64,000 nucleotides of DNA from B75-G9 sp964564905 (GTDB taxonomy: Archaea > Hadarchaeota > Hadarchaeia > Hadarchaeales > Hadarchaeaceae). Where the stretch lies: contig CAZMCI010000001.1 in assembly GCA_964564905.1 (NCBI GenBank), positions 14,599 through 78,598 of the forward strand. Direction: 5' to 3'. The position numbers and the translations under genes were made by a program. Of the stretch, positions 40,933-48,352 are shown one piece after another. The notes under the pieces are model-generated. The model searched no databases. It was not told where the DNA came from and saw only the letters and a program-made list of their open reading frames with translations. The number at the start of each line of letters is the position of its first letter. The first letter of the stretch is position 1.

Positions 40933-41507
40933 AACGTCAACGTAAAAAGTTTCTCCGACCTTCCCATCCGTGGGAAAAAGAACGGATGGATGCCGAAGAC
41001 AGGATGCTACGCCAGTTTGGACTTTCGCGAAAAAAGGAGATCTGGCGGACGCAGACCCTCCTCAGAAATTTTAGACGACAAGCGAGAAAGTTGCTCGCCG
41101 CCTCTGGACCACAGGCCGAGCGCGAGACCAAGCAGCTTCTTGAGCGGCTCCGGAAGCTTGGGCTCGTCGGCACAGAGGCAACTTTGGACGATGTTCTCGG
41201 GCTGACCGTTGAGAAACTTCTCGAGAGGCGCCTGCAGACGTTGGTGTGGCGAAAAGGTCTTGCTAGGACTCCAAGACATGCCCGTCAGCTTGTGGTCCAC
41301 GGACACGTGACGATAGGTGGCAGAAAGGTGAACGTACCCAGTTATCTGGTCCCGGTAGACGAAGAATCCTCGATCGAGTGCATCGGGGGTACAAGTCCTC
41401 CAGAGGTTCCTCCCGCTCAGGAGCCAGGGCGCGTTTTGGAAGGGACAGGGGAGAGTGCGGGAGAAAGCGCTCAGACAGTTGAGAACAGATCGGAGGGAGA
41501 GGCATGA
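40929..41507 (+). CDS. rps4: Ribosomal protein uS4
   Basis: A 192-residue primary 16S rRNA-binding protein: RPSHPWEKERMDAEDRMLRQFGLSRKKEIWRTQTLLRNFRRQARKLLAASG, then the S4 RNA-binding motif ERRLQTLVWRKGLARTPRHARQLVVHGHVTIGGRKVNVPSYLV. The last 35 residues are acidic and low complexity. ATGA overlaps on both sides. Confidence 0.97.
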   Translation: MKRQRKKFLRPSHPWEKERMDAEDRMLRQFGLSRKKEIWRTQTLLRNFRRQARKLLAASGPQAERETKQLLERLRKLGLVGTEATLDDVLGLTVEKLLERRLQTLVWRKGLARTPRHARQLVVHGHVTIGGRKVNVPSYLVPVDEESSIECIGGTSPPEVPPAQEPGRVLEGTGESAGESAQTVENRSEGEA

Positions 41508-41893
41508 GCGACGGAAAGTGGGGTGTGGCGCACATTTATTCCTCGTTCAACAACACCATCATCCACATAACTGATCTCACGGGGGCGGAGACGATAGCTC
41601 GATGCTCCGGTGGAATGATAGTGAAGGCAGATCGTGAGGAATCCTCTCCATATGCGGCCATGCAGGCGGCCATGCGTGCCGCAGAGGAGGCCATGGATAA
41701 AGGGATTGGCGGTATCCACATAAAAGTTCGAGCTCCGGGCGGAAGTGGGTCCAAAAGTCCAGGTCCTGGAGCGCAGGCAGCGATTCGGGCCTTGGCCCGC
41801 GCAGGGTTAAAAATAGGAAGAATTGAAGATGTCACTCCTATTCCACACGATGGAACGAGGAAACCTGGGGGAAGGCGCGGAAGAAGGGTATGA
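41504..41893 (+). CDS. rps11: Ribosomal protein uS11
   Basis: A 129-residue platform protein: KWGVAHIYSSFNNTIIHITDLTGAETIARCSGGMIVKADREESSPYAAMQAA and IEDVTPIPHDGTRKPGGRRGRRV. It is followed by rpoD after 134 bases, in which no gene is seen. Confidence 0.97.
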   Translation: MSDGKWGVAHIYSSFNNTIIHITDLTGAETIARCSGGMIVKADREESSPYAAMQAAMRAAEEAMDKGIGGIHIKVRAPGGSGSKSPGPGAQAAIRALARAGLKIGRIEDVTPIPHDGTRKPGGRRGRRV

Positions 41894-42027
41894 AGTGCTT
41901 CCGACTCTCATAGGAGGACTTGTTAAAACACAGATGGAGACGAAGTTAAACGGTCTCAGTGGAGGCTTGCGAAAAAGTTAAAACGATTGGGTTCAATCTT
42001 ATCTGGCAGAATGGTTTTGGGGATTCG

Positions 42028-42813
42028 ATGCAGCTCGAAATTCGAAAAGTGGACGGGCACGAGATGGAGTTCGTACTCTCAGGTTCCAATCCTGCTTTTG
42101 CTAATTCCATCAGACGTGTAGCCATGTGGGAGGTTCCGGTCATGGCGGTGGACGAGGTTGAGTTCAAATCCAATGATTCTGCCATGTACGATGAGATCAT
42201 AGCGCACCGGCTGGCCCTCGTTCCGCTACGTACTCCCACCAAGGGATACAACCTCCCAGAGGAATGCAGCTGTCGCGTGGGGCGATGTCCTAAATGTTCG
42301 GTGGAGCTCACCCTCAAGAAAGAGGGCCCGGCGATGGTCACCACCGGCGATCTAAACTCCTCCGACGATGAAGTGAGACCCGTTAGCGATTCGATCCCAA
42401 TAGTTAGGTTGGAGAGAGGGCAGAAGCTGGAGTTAACCGCGATTGCACGTTTGGGAATAGGTAAGAATCACGCGAAGTGGCAACCCGGGCTTGTGACATA
42501 TAAGTACATGCCTAGGATCGAGTTTGATGAAAATTGTAACGCTTGTGGAGAATGCGTTAAGGCCTGTCCCAAAGGCATCCTTGAGGTGGCAGAGGGAAAA
42601 ATTTTGGTCAGGGACCTCACGCTCTGTAGCCTGTGCAAGGCATGCGTCGAAGCGTGTCCGAACGATGCGGTAAAGGTAAGCGGAGATCCCACCAGTTTCG
42701 TCTTCCGCGTCGAATCCTCCGGCGCATTCCCCCCCGATCAGCTCATCCTACAGACGATGAGGGTGCTCGAAAAAAAATTCGAAGAGTTCTCAAAGCTCGC
42801 AGGCAGGCTTTGA
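42028..42813 (+). CDS. rpoD: RNA polymerase subunit D with two 4Fe-4S motifs
   Basis: The archaeal Rpb3/alpha-like assembly subunit, 261 residues. The dimerisation part has NPAFANSIRRVAMWEVPVMAVDEVEF and HRLALVPLRTP. The inserted ferredoxin-like domain keeps both clusters: CNACGECVKACPKG and CSLCKACVEACPND. Archaea vary in having two, one or no clusters here. ATG at 42028, behind GGGGATT, is preferred over an open frame starting at 41959. L18e, L13, S9 and rpoN, which often follow, are absent; the next gene is on the other strand. Confidence 0.96.
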   Translation: MQLEIRKVDGHEMEFVLSGSNPAFANSIRRVAMWEVPVMAVDEVEFKSNDSAMYDEIIAHRLALVPLRTPTKGYNLPEECSCRVGRCPKCSVELTLKKEGPAMVTTGDLNSSDDEVRPVSDSIPIVRLERGQKLELTAIARLGIGKNHAKWQPGLVTYKYMPRIEFDENCNACGECVKACPKGILEVAEGKILVRDLTLCSLCKACVEACPNDAVKVSGDPTSFVFRVESSGAFPPDQLILQTMRVLEKKFEEFSKLAGRL

Positions 42814-42892
42814 TTTGTACCTTTTCTTGATACTCGGGTTTTTCTTCACAGGAACTGGATGTAGCTCACCCAAAAAGCTGGCGTCACGGTCT

Positions 42893-43588
42893 TCATCTTA
42901 CCATGTCGTCGAGTATCAGGTCTTCCCTTCTCGCCCCGATCTTCCTCAGGATGCTTATTGCCCAGTCGATTTTCCCCACGTCCGCAGGGGAGTGGGCGTC
43001 CGAACCCACGCTTAGCTTCACCCCCTCCCGGAGGCACAAGGCCAGAAACTCCTCATCCGGCGCGCGGTATTTCACGTTCACCTCTACAGCCATGCCGCGG
43101 CGGGCGAGCAGTTTCACAAAGTTCTCTATCTCCTGTCGAGGGAGATATGGAAGTAGGTTCTGATGATAGTGAAATGGATGGCCCAGCACGTCGAACTTTC
43201 TGTTGGTCACCGCTTTTTTCATTCTTTCTAGGTACTCCCTCGCTGCTTCCCTGGGATCGACAAGCTCTCCGAGCGTGTGGATGCTAATTATGCGCAGATC
43301 CAGCATTTTCTCGAGTTCTGGTTCTAAATCAACTCTGCCCTCTTGGTCCACCACGTTTACTTCCATACCTTTCAGCACGGGTATTGCAGCTTGTTCGCGC
43401 GCCATCTCGATGTCTCTTAGCATGTGTTTCACTTTTCCGCGCAGGACTCCCACGTGTAGCTCCGGTCCGTGGTCGGTTATGGCTACAGCCTCCAGCCCGC
43501 GGGCCTCCGCTGCCTCCACCATCTCAAGCGGCCCGCTTCTCCCGTCAGAATAGTATGTGTGGGTGTGAAAGTCGAATTTTGGTATCAT
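42893..43588 (-). CDS. PHP-domain phosphoesterase
   Basis: A 231-residue single-domain PHP protein. Metal ligands are visible in FDFHTHTYYSDG (HxH), AITDHGPELHVG, LKGMEVNVV, LGHPFHYHQNLLP and GSDAHSPADVG. Related enzymes include histidinol phosphatase and RNase-AM/nucleoside 3',5'-bisphosphate phosphatases; sequence does not decide among these. Its start is at 43588, diverging from the HNH operon promoter region. Confidence 0.88.
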   Translation of the reverse strand: MIPKFDFHTHTYYSDGRSGPLEMVEAAEARGLEAVAITDHGPELHVGVLRGKVKHMLRDIEMAREQAAIPVLKGMEVNVVDQEGRVDLEPELEKMLDLRIISIHTLGELVDPREAAREYLERMKKAVTNRKFDVLGHPFHYHQNLLPYLPRQEIENFVKLLARRGMAVEVNVKYRAPDEEFLALCLREGVKLSVGSDAHSPADVGKIDWAISILRKIGARREDLILDDMVR

Positions 43589-43695
43589 TCAACCAATTAA
43601 TGAAACTATCCAAAATTGAAAAAGCTAACTGATGAGCGATCTCCATCCTTCTCCATTTTCCACATAGGGTTCGATTCTTGTCAAAAGTTAATGTT

Positions 43696-43794
43696 GTTAG
43701 AAATTGTTAAGATTTTGGTTAGATTTTGTTAGAAATAGTTAGCTTTATAAGACAAGGACTGTCAAATGTGGTTAGAAATGGTTAAAAATTGTTA
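43696..43794 (+). promoter_or_regulatory. Helically phased GTTA repeats around a TATA box
   Basis: GTTA occurs at 43696, 43706, 43718, 43728 and 43738, then again at 43771, 43781 and 43791, mostly exactly 10 bases apart, within the pattern GTTAgAAATnGTTA. The two clusters bracket CTTTATAAG (43743-43751), a good TATA box. Transcription from it would begin inside the second cluster. This layout suggests several protein molecules binding one face of the helix and blocking or controlling the promoter of the HNH/AAA/HTH operon; the HTH proteins of that operon are the obvious candidates. Confidence 0.7.
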
Positions 43795-43856
43795 GGAAAG
43801 GTGAGATTACGGGAGGGGACAAAGCGAGACTTTACACAGTAGGAGAAGCATGTTCT

Positions 43857-44588
43857 GTGCTTGGTATACACCCGAATACTCTCAGGAGGTGGGACAAACA
43901 GGGAAAGATAAAAGTGGTGCGTCATGGAAGGGGCCATAGAAGGATTCCGGAGGAGGAGATCGCTCGGGTACTTCAGAAATCAGAGGTCTTTGAAAAGAAA
44001 TCGACCCTATCAGGTCCAGAAAATTTGAAGGAGGAGCTCAAATCCTCGTTTTTGAGATACGTTTTTTTGTATAATCGGGATGATTGGGAGCTCGTTAAGC
44101 GGGCGGTTCTCATTCGGGACAATTATACGTGTGCGAAATGCGGTGGAAAGGAGCTTTTGGATGTCCATCACAAAGATGGGACTTCCCGTAACGATCCGGA
44201 TAACCTCATCACCCTATGTAAAAAGTGTCATGGAGAGGTTCATGGTGAGATTTCGGTACAAAAAAAGCATAAAATTGAAACTAAAACTCAAATTAAGCAT
44301 TTAAATAAAACAAAATTTGAAATAAAGACAAAAACATCCCCGGAAAAGAAAGAAATGCCTCGTACAAGCATTATTGATGGACTTACTCCATCGGGACTTA
44401 TGGAGCGGACAGCGTTTGGAGGGCTTCTCTCAGGAGCGATTGCGCTGAAAAATTTTACGGTGGAGGAGCTTGCGAATAGGACCAGATGTCCGATACCGGT
44501 TGCAAAGAAGTTTTGCGAGCGCATGGAGGCGCGCGGCCACGTGTTGAACAAGGATGGGAAGTACGAAATGGTGGTGAAGGTGATCTAG
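43857..44588 (+). CDS. MerR-like HTH plus HNH endonuclease protein
   Basis: A 243-residue protein as read from GTG at 43857. The first 40 residues are the second part of a MerR-type DNA-binding domain (LGIHPNTLRRWDKQGKIKVVRHGRGHRRIPEEEI). Residues 78-130 form an HNH nuclease: CAKCG, LLDVHHKDG, NPDNLITLCKKCHGEVH type with Cys92, Cys95, His104, His105, Cys121, Cys124. A lysine-rich linker and a C-terminal winged-helix-like region follow. The frame upstream encodes the missing first helix (LYTVGEACSVLG) with no ATG, GTG or TTG before the stop at 43773, so the true start is unclear, perhaps ATT at 43806. Confidence 0.75.
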   Translation: MLGIHPNTLRRWDKQGKIKVVRHGRGHRRIPEEEIARVLQKSEVFEKKSTLSGPENLKEELKSSFLRYVFLYNRDDWELVKRAVLIRDNYTCAKCGGKELLDVHHKDGTSRNDPDNLITLCKKCHGEVHGEISVQKKHKIETKTQIKHLNKTKFEIKTKTSPEKKEMPRTSIIDGLTPSGLMERTAFGGLLSGAIALKNFTVEELANRTRCPIPVAKKFCERMEARGHVLNKDGKYEMVVKVI

Positions 44589-45466
44589 TGAGCATTTTTG
44601 ACGATAAGATAGGTCGGGATAAGGTCTTTGAAGACTACCTCATGCGCTGGGGTCTCCAGCACGACCCGTTTCAGTTGGAGATGTCTTCCATAGATCTCTT
44701 CGTACCTGTTCAAGAGGAGGATCTGAGGAAGCTGAAGTGGGTTCTCACTGGGGGAAAATTAGGAGCTCTGGTGGGAGGACTCGGCACCGGAAAAACCACG
44801 CTATGCGAGTTTTTGGTGGCTTCTTTGAGGGAGGAGAGCCTGCTTGCCCCGGAAAGCTCGAAACTGATCGTACCAGTGTTCGTCCATGGCGCTGCTTACC
44901 GGTCCATGGATGATGTGCTACGGGCCATAATGCTTGGTTTAGAGATGGACGCTGGAAAGGACCGCGCAAGCATGTTTGAAGTTCTTCGCAGGTGGCCGTG
45001 GGAACATCCAGAGCGCTTAGCACTTGTGGTCGATGACATCCACGAGAGCCGGGTGAATCCTAGGGACATGGGTGAGTTCCTAAGAGTTCTTGTGGACATC
45101 CCAGAGATAACCATCCTGATAAACGGAGAGCCCAAACGAATGCGCGAGTTCTTAGAGAAGGTCCCCGCGCTCAGGGATCGCATCCAGGTGCACGTTGAGA
45201 TAAAGCCAATGAGTCCAGAAAGCTTGAGAAAGATGTTGGATCTACGCCTAAAAAACGCTGGTTGCGAAAACGGAGCCGTATTATTGACCGAAAGCGGATT
45301 TAAAGCGATTTACAGGTTCAGCAAGGGGGTACCACGCCGGGCGCTCAAGCTTGCAAGCAATGCTCTCCGGTACGCGGCGAGGGTTGATACACCCATCACG
45401 GATAAAGCAGTGAAAAAGGGAAACGGGATCTCCTTTTTTAGACGCTCGTTTGCGAGATGGATTTAA
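44588..45466 (+). CDS. AAA ATPase (ExeA/TniB/Orc-like)
   Basis: A 292-residue P-loop ATPase starting at a GTG that overlaps the HNH stop by one base (TAGTG). WGLQHDPFQL near residue 21 recalls ExeA/TniB-type openings. Walker A is GGLGTGKTT at 63-71; Walker B is LALVVDDIHE near 138; a lid region RFSKGVPRRALKLASNALRYA follows. Such ATPases drive DNA remodelling or act as target selectors for transposases and nucleases. The partners here are an HNH protein and an HTH protein; function unknown. An upstream open frame from 44486 lies in the HNH gene. Confidence 0.8.
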   Translation: MSIFDDKIGRDKVFEDYLMRWGLQHDPFQLEMSSIDLFVPVQEEDLRKLKWVLTGGKLGALVGGLGTGKTTLCEFLVASLREESLLAPESSKLIVPVFVHGAAYRSMDDVLRAIMLGLEMDAGKDRASMFEVLRRWPWEHPERLALVVDDIHESRVNPRDMGEFLRVLVDIPEITILINGEPKRMREFLEKVPALRDRIQVHVEIKPMSPESLRKMLDLRLKNAGCENGAVLLTESGFKAIYRFSKGVPRRALKLASNALRYAARVDTPITDKAVKKGNGISFFRRSFARWI

Positions 45467-45933
45467 TCCTGCGGGGGAAGAGCCCCGACAATTATTTATT
45501 GGAGTTTCCAAAATATGGAAACGATATCGTGCCGGATAGAAACTCTCTCCAGCCCGAGGAGTGGTTACGAGAAAACCTGCTCGCTCACGCACTTCTGGAA
45601 CGTTCGCACTTGGATGAAAAAACGTTGAAAGCAATGATTTTGCACTCTTGGAGCGAGAATACGAGCTTTGCCGAAATCGCCAAGAGGCTCAAAATGCAGA
45701 AACCAGGAGCATGGAAGCGATGGCAGAGAGGCAGGGACGCGATAATGCGATCATTTTACACCATAGAGCTTGCCATCTACGCCGGAGTTTTAGATGTTGA
45801 AACAGCTGAACTCCTGATAGACGATCTGTTGGACTATACAAGTCTATCGCGCGGTGAAGGAAATGTTGAAGAAATAAGGGACCGCATAGAACGCCGAATG
45901 ATACAGCTCGCCAAGCAGGCCTCTAGGAGATAA
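45457..45933 (+). CDS. Helix-turn-helix protein of unknown function
   Basis: A 158-residue helical protein whose ATG overlaps the AAA gene by 10 bases. The middle SENTSFAEIAKRLKMQKPGAWKRWQRGRDAIMRSF looks like a sigma-70 region 4-like or related DNA-binding helix-turn-helix. The rest is charged helix. It is the last gene of the three-gene operon. I do not recognise a family, and the HTH call is by eye. Confidence 0.6.
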   Translation: MDLILRGKSPDNYLLEFPKYGNDIVPDRNSLQPEEWLRENLLAHALLERSHLDEKTLKAMILHSWSENTSFAEIAKRLKMQKPGAWKRWQRGRDAIMRSFYTIELAIYAGVLDVETAELLIDDLLDYTSLSRGEGNVEEIRDRIERRMIQLAKQASRR

Positions 45934-45939
45934 GGTCAG

Positions 45940-46563
45940 CTACAGAGATACACGTCTGATTACACCGTTCTTTTCGTCTATTTCAAAGTCTACGAATGCG
46001 GTTGGAGCGTGTTTTTTTAGTATCTTCAGCACTTCCATGGCCATTCTCCTGATCTCCCATTGGGCATCCTGCTGTCCCCTTAGCTCGATTATGTGACGCC
46101 ACTCTCTGAAGTTGGCGGTTACCACCACCTGAGTCTCAACGGCGTTTGGTAGCACGAACCGAGCATCTTCCTTTTTGATCCCCACCTTTTGGAGTTCGGA
46201 ATACGCCTTTTTAGCTTCGTCCATGAGCTTTGTGAAAATAAGATGGGCTTGGGGGTGGTTTTTTACAGATTCCGGCTCGATGTAGTTGAAATCGCTTTCA
46301 TCCACGTATCTCTGAGATTGCTGGCTAAACGAACATAACCTATGTCTCACAAATTGATGTGTGAACGCTCTCGATACGCCGGAGATCCTGAACGTCGCAT
46401 ATGCGTGCTCCAAGACAGAAAGATGTCCTCTTTTGATCAGCATTTTGAGGAAAGCTTTTTCAGTGTCCTTCCCCTGTTTGGCAAATGACTGGTAACAAGT
46501 ACGAGCAGCGGATTCTATCAATTTCTCAGCATTCGGCGTGATGAACAACAACTCAACTTTCAT
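45940..46563 (-). CDS. thyX: Flavin-dependent thymidylate synthase
   Basis: A 207-residue ThyX that makes dTMP from dUMP using FAD, NAD(P)H and methylene-tetrahydrofolate (or pterin). The family motif RHRxxSxxxxSxR is present as RHRLCSFSQQSQRY at about 73-86, and the C-terminal NFREWRHIIELRGQQDAQWEIRR is characteristic. It converges on the HTH gene, 6 bases apart, and diverges from the minD-like gene across a repeat element. Confidence 0.96.
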   Translation of the reverse strand: MKVELLFITPNAEKLIESAARTCYQSFAKQGKDTEKAFLKMLIKRGHLSVLEHAYATFRISGVSRAFTHQFVRHRLCSFSQQSQRYVDESDFNYIEPESVKNHPQAHLIFTKLMDEAKKAYSELQKVGIKKEDARFVLPNAVETQVVVTANFREWRHIIELRGQQDAQWEIRRMAMEVLKILKKHAPTAFVDFEIDEKNGVIRRVSL

Positions 46564-46630
46564 TCTCTCCCTCTCGGAAATATGATAAGTGCCTTTTCTT
46601 AATAATCCTCCCTAAGGAGCCCATCCACAG

Positions 46631-46929
46631 TGTGGATCACTCCAGCTCTCGTGGGGAGCTTCCTGCTTCAGCGACGGGAGATGCTCAGCGACCACGGCTT
46701 GAACGCCGAGTAGGGAGCCCGTCTCCATAGGCGCCGCTTCGGGCTCTTCCAGTTCCACCATATTCCCACTAAAGTTATTCCACAAGACCTGATAGTCCCT
46801 GTTAGGGAGTTTGTTTCCAAGTTCCCTTCAGGTTCACCCAGCTCAAAAACCGGACCCAACCAAAACCGAAGGCTACGGGTCGCCTCTCCGTCTTCCTCCC
46901 TTTCGGAAAGGGACTTCGGTAAAATTAAA
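46631..46929 (+). repeat. Intergenic repeat family, copy D (longer variant)
   Basis: This fills most of the 395-base spacer between thyX and the minD-like gene. The left part, CTCCAGCTCTCGTGGGGAGCTTCCTGCTTCAG, matches the hairpin and GCTTCCTGCTTCAG of copies B and C; the right part, CTCCCTTTCGGAAAGGGACTTCGGTAAAATTAAA, matches their end. The middle (about 200 bases) is different. Its layout recalls the right end of IS200/IS605-type elements without a tnpB gene. It points toward minD. Confidence 0.6.
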
Positions 46930-46958
46930 AGAGCATAAATAGACATCAACGTGTTTGT

Positions 46959-47699
46959 ATGGGGAAAGTTCTCGCATTCGCCTCGGGAAAGGGTGGTTCG
47001 GGAAAAAGCGTGGTCACAGCGAACCTCGGGATAGCATTTGCCAAGTTCGGTAAGAGCACCCTGCTCATGGATGCCGATCTGTCGATGCCGAATCTCGGCA
47101 TTCTAACAGGCTTGAAAAGCGCTCCTGTGACCCTCTACGAAGTGCTCGACAAAACCAAACCCTTGGATCAAGCTATCTACAAAGTGTACGCTGGAGCGGA
47201 CATCATGCCCTGTGGGACATCATTGGAAGCCTTTTTGAAAGCCGACATCCGCAGGCTGAAAAACGTGGTGGAGAAAGTGAAGGAAAGGTACGAATATGTT
47301 TTAATCGACACGGCCTCCGGACTCAACAAGTACACCCTAGGCGGGTTAAAGGTGGCTGATGAGGTTGTGTGGGTGGTAAACTTGGACGAACCTTCCCTCG
47401 CCGACACCCACAGGCTGAAAACAGCTGCAGAACTATTCGGACTAAAAACTAAAGGCATGATAGTAAACCGGGTAACTTCCCTTTCTTGGATAGAGCGAAA
47501 AAAGATACCCGCCCCCAAGCGAAACGAGTTGGAGACGAGACTTGGAGCAAAAATTTTGGGTGTAATCCCCGAAAGCAGGGAGGTTTACAAGGCCACATTG
47601 CTTCAAAAGCCGGTACTGGAGTACGTCTCAAAGGGGAAAATCATGAAAGCCTTTAGGGAGTGTGCGAGAAATCTGTTGCTGGAAAATATGAACCAATAA
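46959..47699 (+). CDS. minD: MinD/ParA-type ATPase
   Basis: A 246-residue deviant Walker A ATPase: ASGKGGSGKSVVTANLG at 8-24, DADLSMPNLGILTG, and VLIDTASGLNKYTLGGLKVADEVVWVVN. It ends without an obvious amphipathic membrane-targeting helix. Archaeal MinD proteins position chemotaxis, archaellum or division machinery; which one is not decided here. There is no minE-like or other partner next to it. Confidence 0.88.
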   Translation: MGKVLAFASGKGGSGKSVVTANLGIAFAKFGKSTLLMDADLSMPNLGILTGLKSAPVTLYEVLDKTKPLDQAIYKVYAGADIMPCGTSLEAFLKADIRRLKNVVEKVKERYEYVLIDTASGLNKYTLGGLKVADEVVWVVNLDEPSLADTHRLKTAAELFGLKTKGMIVNRVTSLSWIERKKIPAPKRNELETRLGAKILGVIPESREVYKATLLQKPVLEYVSKGKIMKAFRECARNLLLENMNQ

Positions 47700-47740
47700 A
47701 AAGAATCGATGAAGAATCCCTGCCGTCTTGTGCCTAACCT

Positions 47741-48304
47741 TTATATTTTTCGTGCCACTCTGGGTAAAGTTATTTCCTTTTGTGCTTGGTAGATACCTTT
47801 CTTGTCCCTGTAGCTCACCAAACACCCCTCATCGCTCTCTAGAAATATCACCTGCGCTATGCCTTCATTCGCGTAGATCTTCGTGGGGCTGGGTCCCACA
47901 TTGGCGATCTCTATCGTAACATGCCCCTGCCACTCGGCCTCCAGGGGAGTGATGTTGACAACCACTCCACATCTAGCATAGGTCGACTTGCCGAAACAGA
48001 GCGCCATGACCTTTCTCGGTATTCTAAAGTACTCAACCGACCTTCCGAGCACAAAAGAATTTGGTGGGATATCGCATGTCTTTCCCCTGAAATCTCTGAA
48101 CAGGGTTTTGTCGAAGTGCTTCGGGTCGAGTACGCTTTTTTCCTTGGGTTCGTAGATCTTGAACTCGTCCGCTAGGCGCATGTCGTAACCGTAGCTGGAG
48201 AGACCGTAGGAGATATTGCCTTCGCGGACTTGGTGATCGACGAAGGGTTCGATCATGCGGTGTTTGAGGGCCATCTCGCGGATCCATCTGTCTGCTTTTA
48301 ACAT
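47741..48304 (-). CDS. dcd: dCTP deaminase
   Basis: A 187-residue trimeric enzyme converting dCTP to dUTP (or to dUMP if bifunctional), feeding ThyX. It has SYGLSSYGYDMRLADEFKIY, the catalytic region SFVLGRSVEYFRIPRKVMALCFGKSTYARCGVVVNITPLEAEWQGHVTIEIAN and a C-terminal GIYQAQKEITLPR lid. ATG at 48304, behind GGATGA, best fits family N-termini (LKADRWIREMA); open frame starts at 48313 and 48346 exist. It lies 48 bases after nrdD on the same strand. Confidence 0.94.
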   Translation of the reverse strand: MLKADRWIREMALKHRMIEPFVDHQVREGNISYGLSSYGYDMRLADEFKIYEPKEKSVLDPKHFDKTLFRDFRGKTCDIPPNSFVLGRSVEYFRIPRKVMALCFGKSTYARCGVVVNITPLEAEWQGHVTIEIANVGPSPTKIYANEGIAQVIFLESDEGCLVSYRDKKGIYQAQKEITLPRVARKI

Positions 48305-48352
48305 ATCTTTCATCCAGTTTGGGCTCCCTACCGCCAGCTGATTCAAGCACGC

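Noticed and set aside
43696..43794. CRISPR-like or origin iterons at the GTTA repeats
   Set aside because: Units are only 10 bases with no unique spacers, and a TATA box sits between the two clusters, so a promoter operator is the simpler reading. No CRISPR array was seen in the window.
46668..46949. Minus-strand open frame in the thyX-minD spacer, possibly a TnpB remnant
   Set aside because: No zinc-ribbon or DED motifs of TnpB are seen, and the DNA matches the non-coding repeat ends on the other strand.
47700..48304. Longer dCTP deaminase from TTG 48346 or ATG 48313
   Set aside because: Family N-termini begin about LxxDRWIREMA, and ATG 48304 has the best-placed ribosome-binding site.
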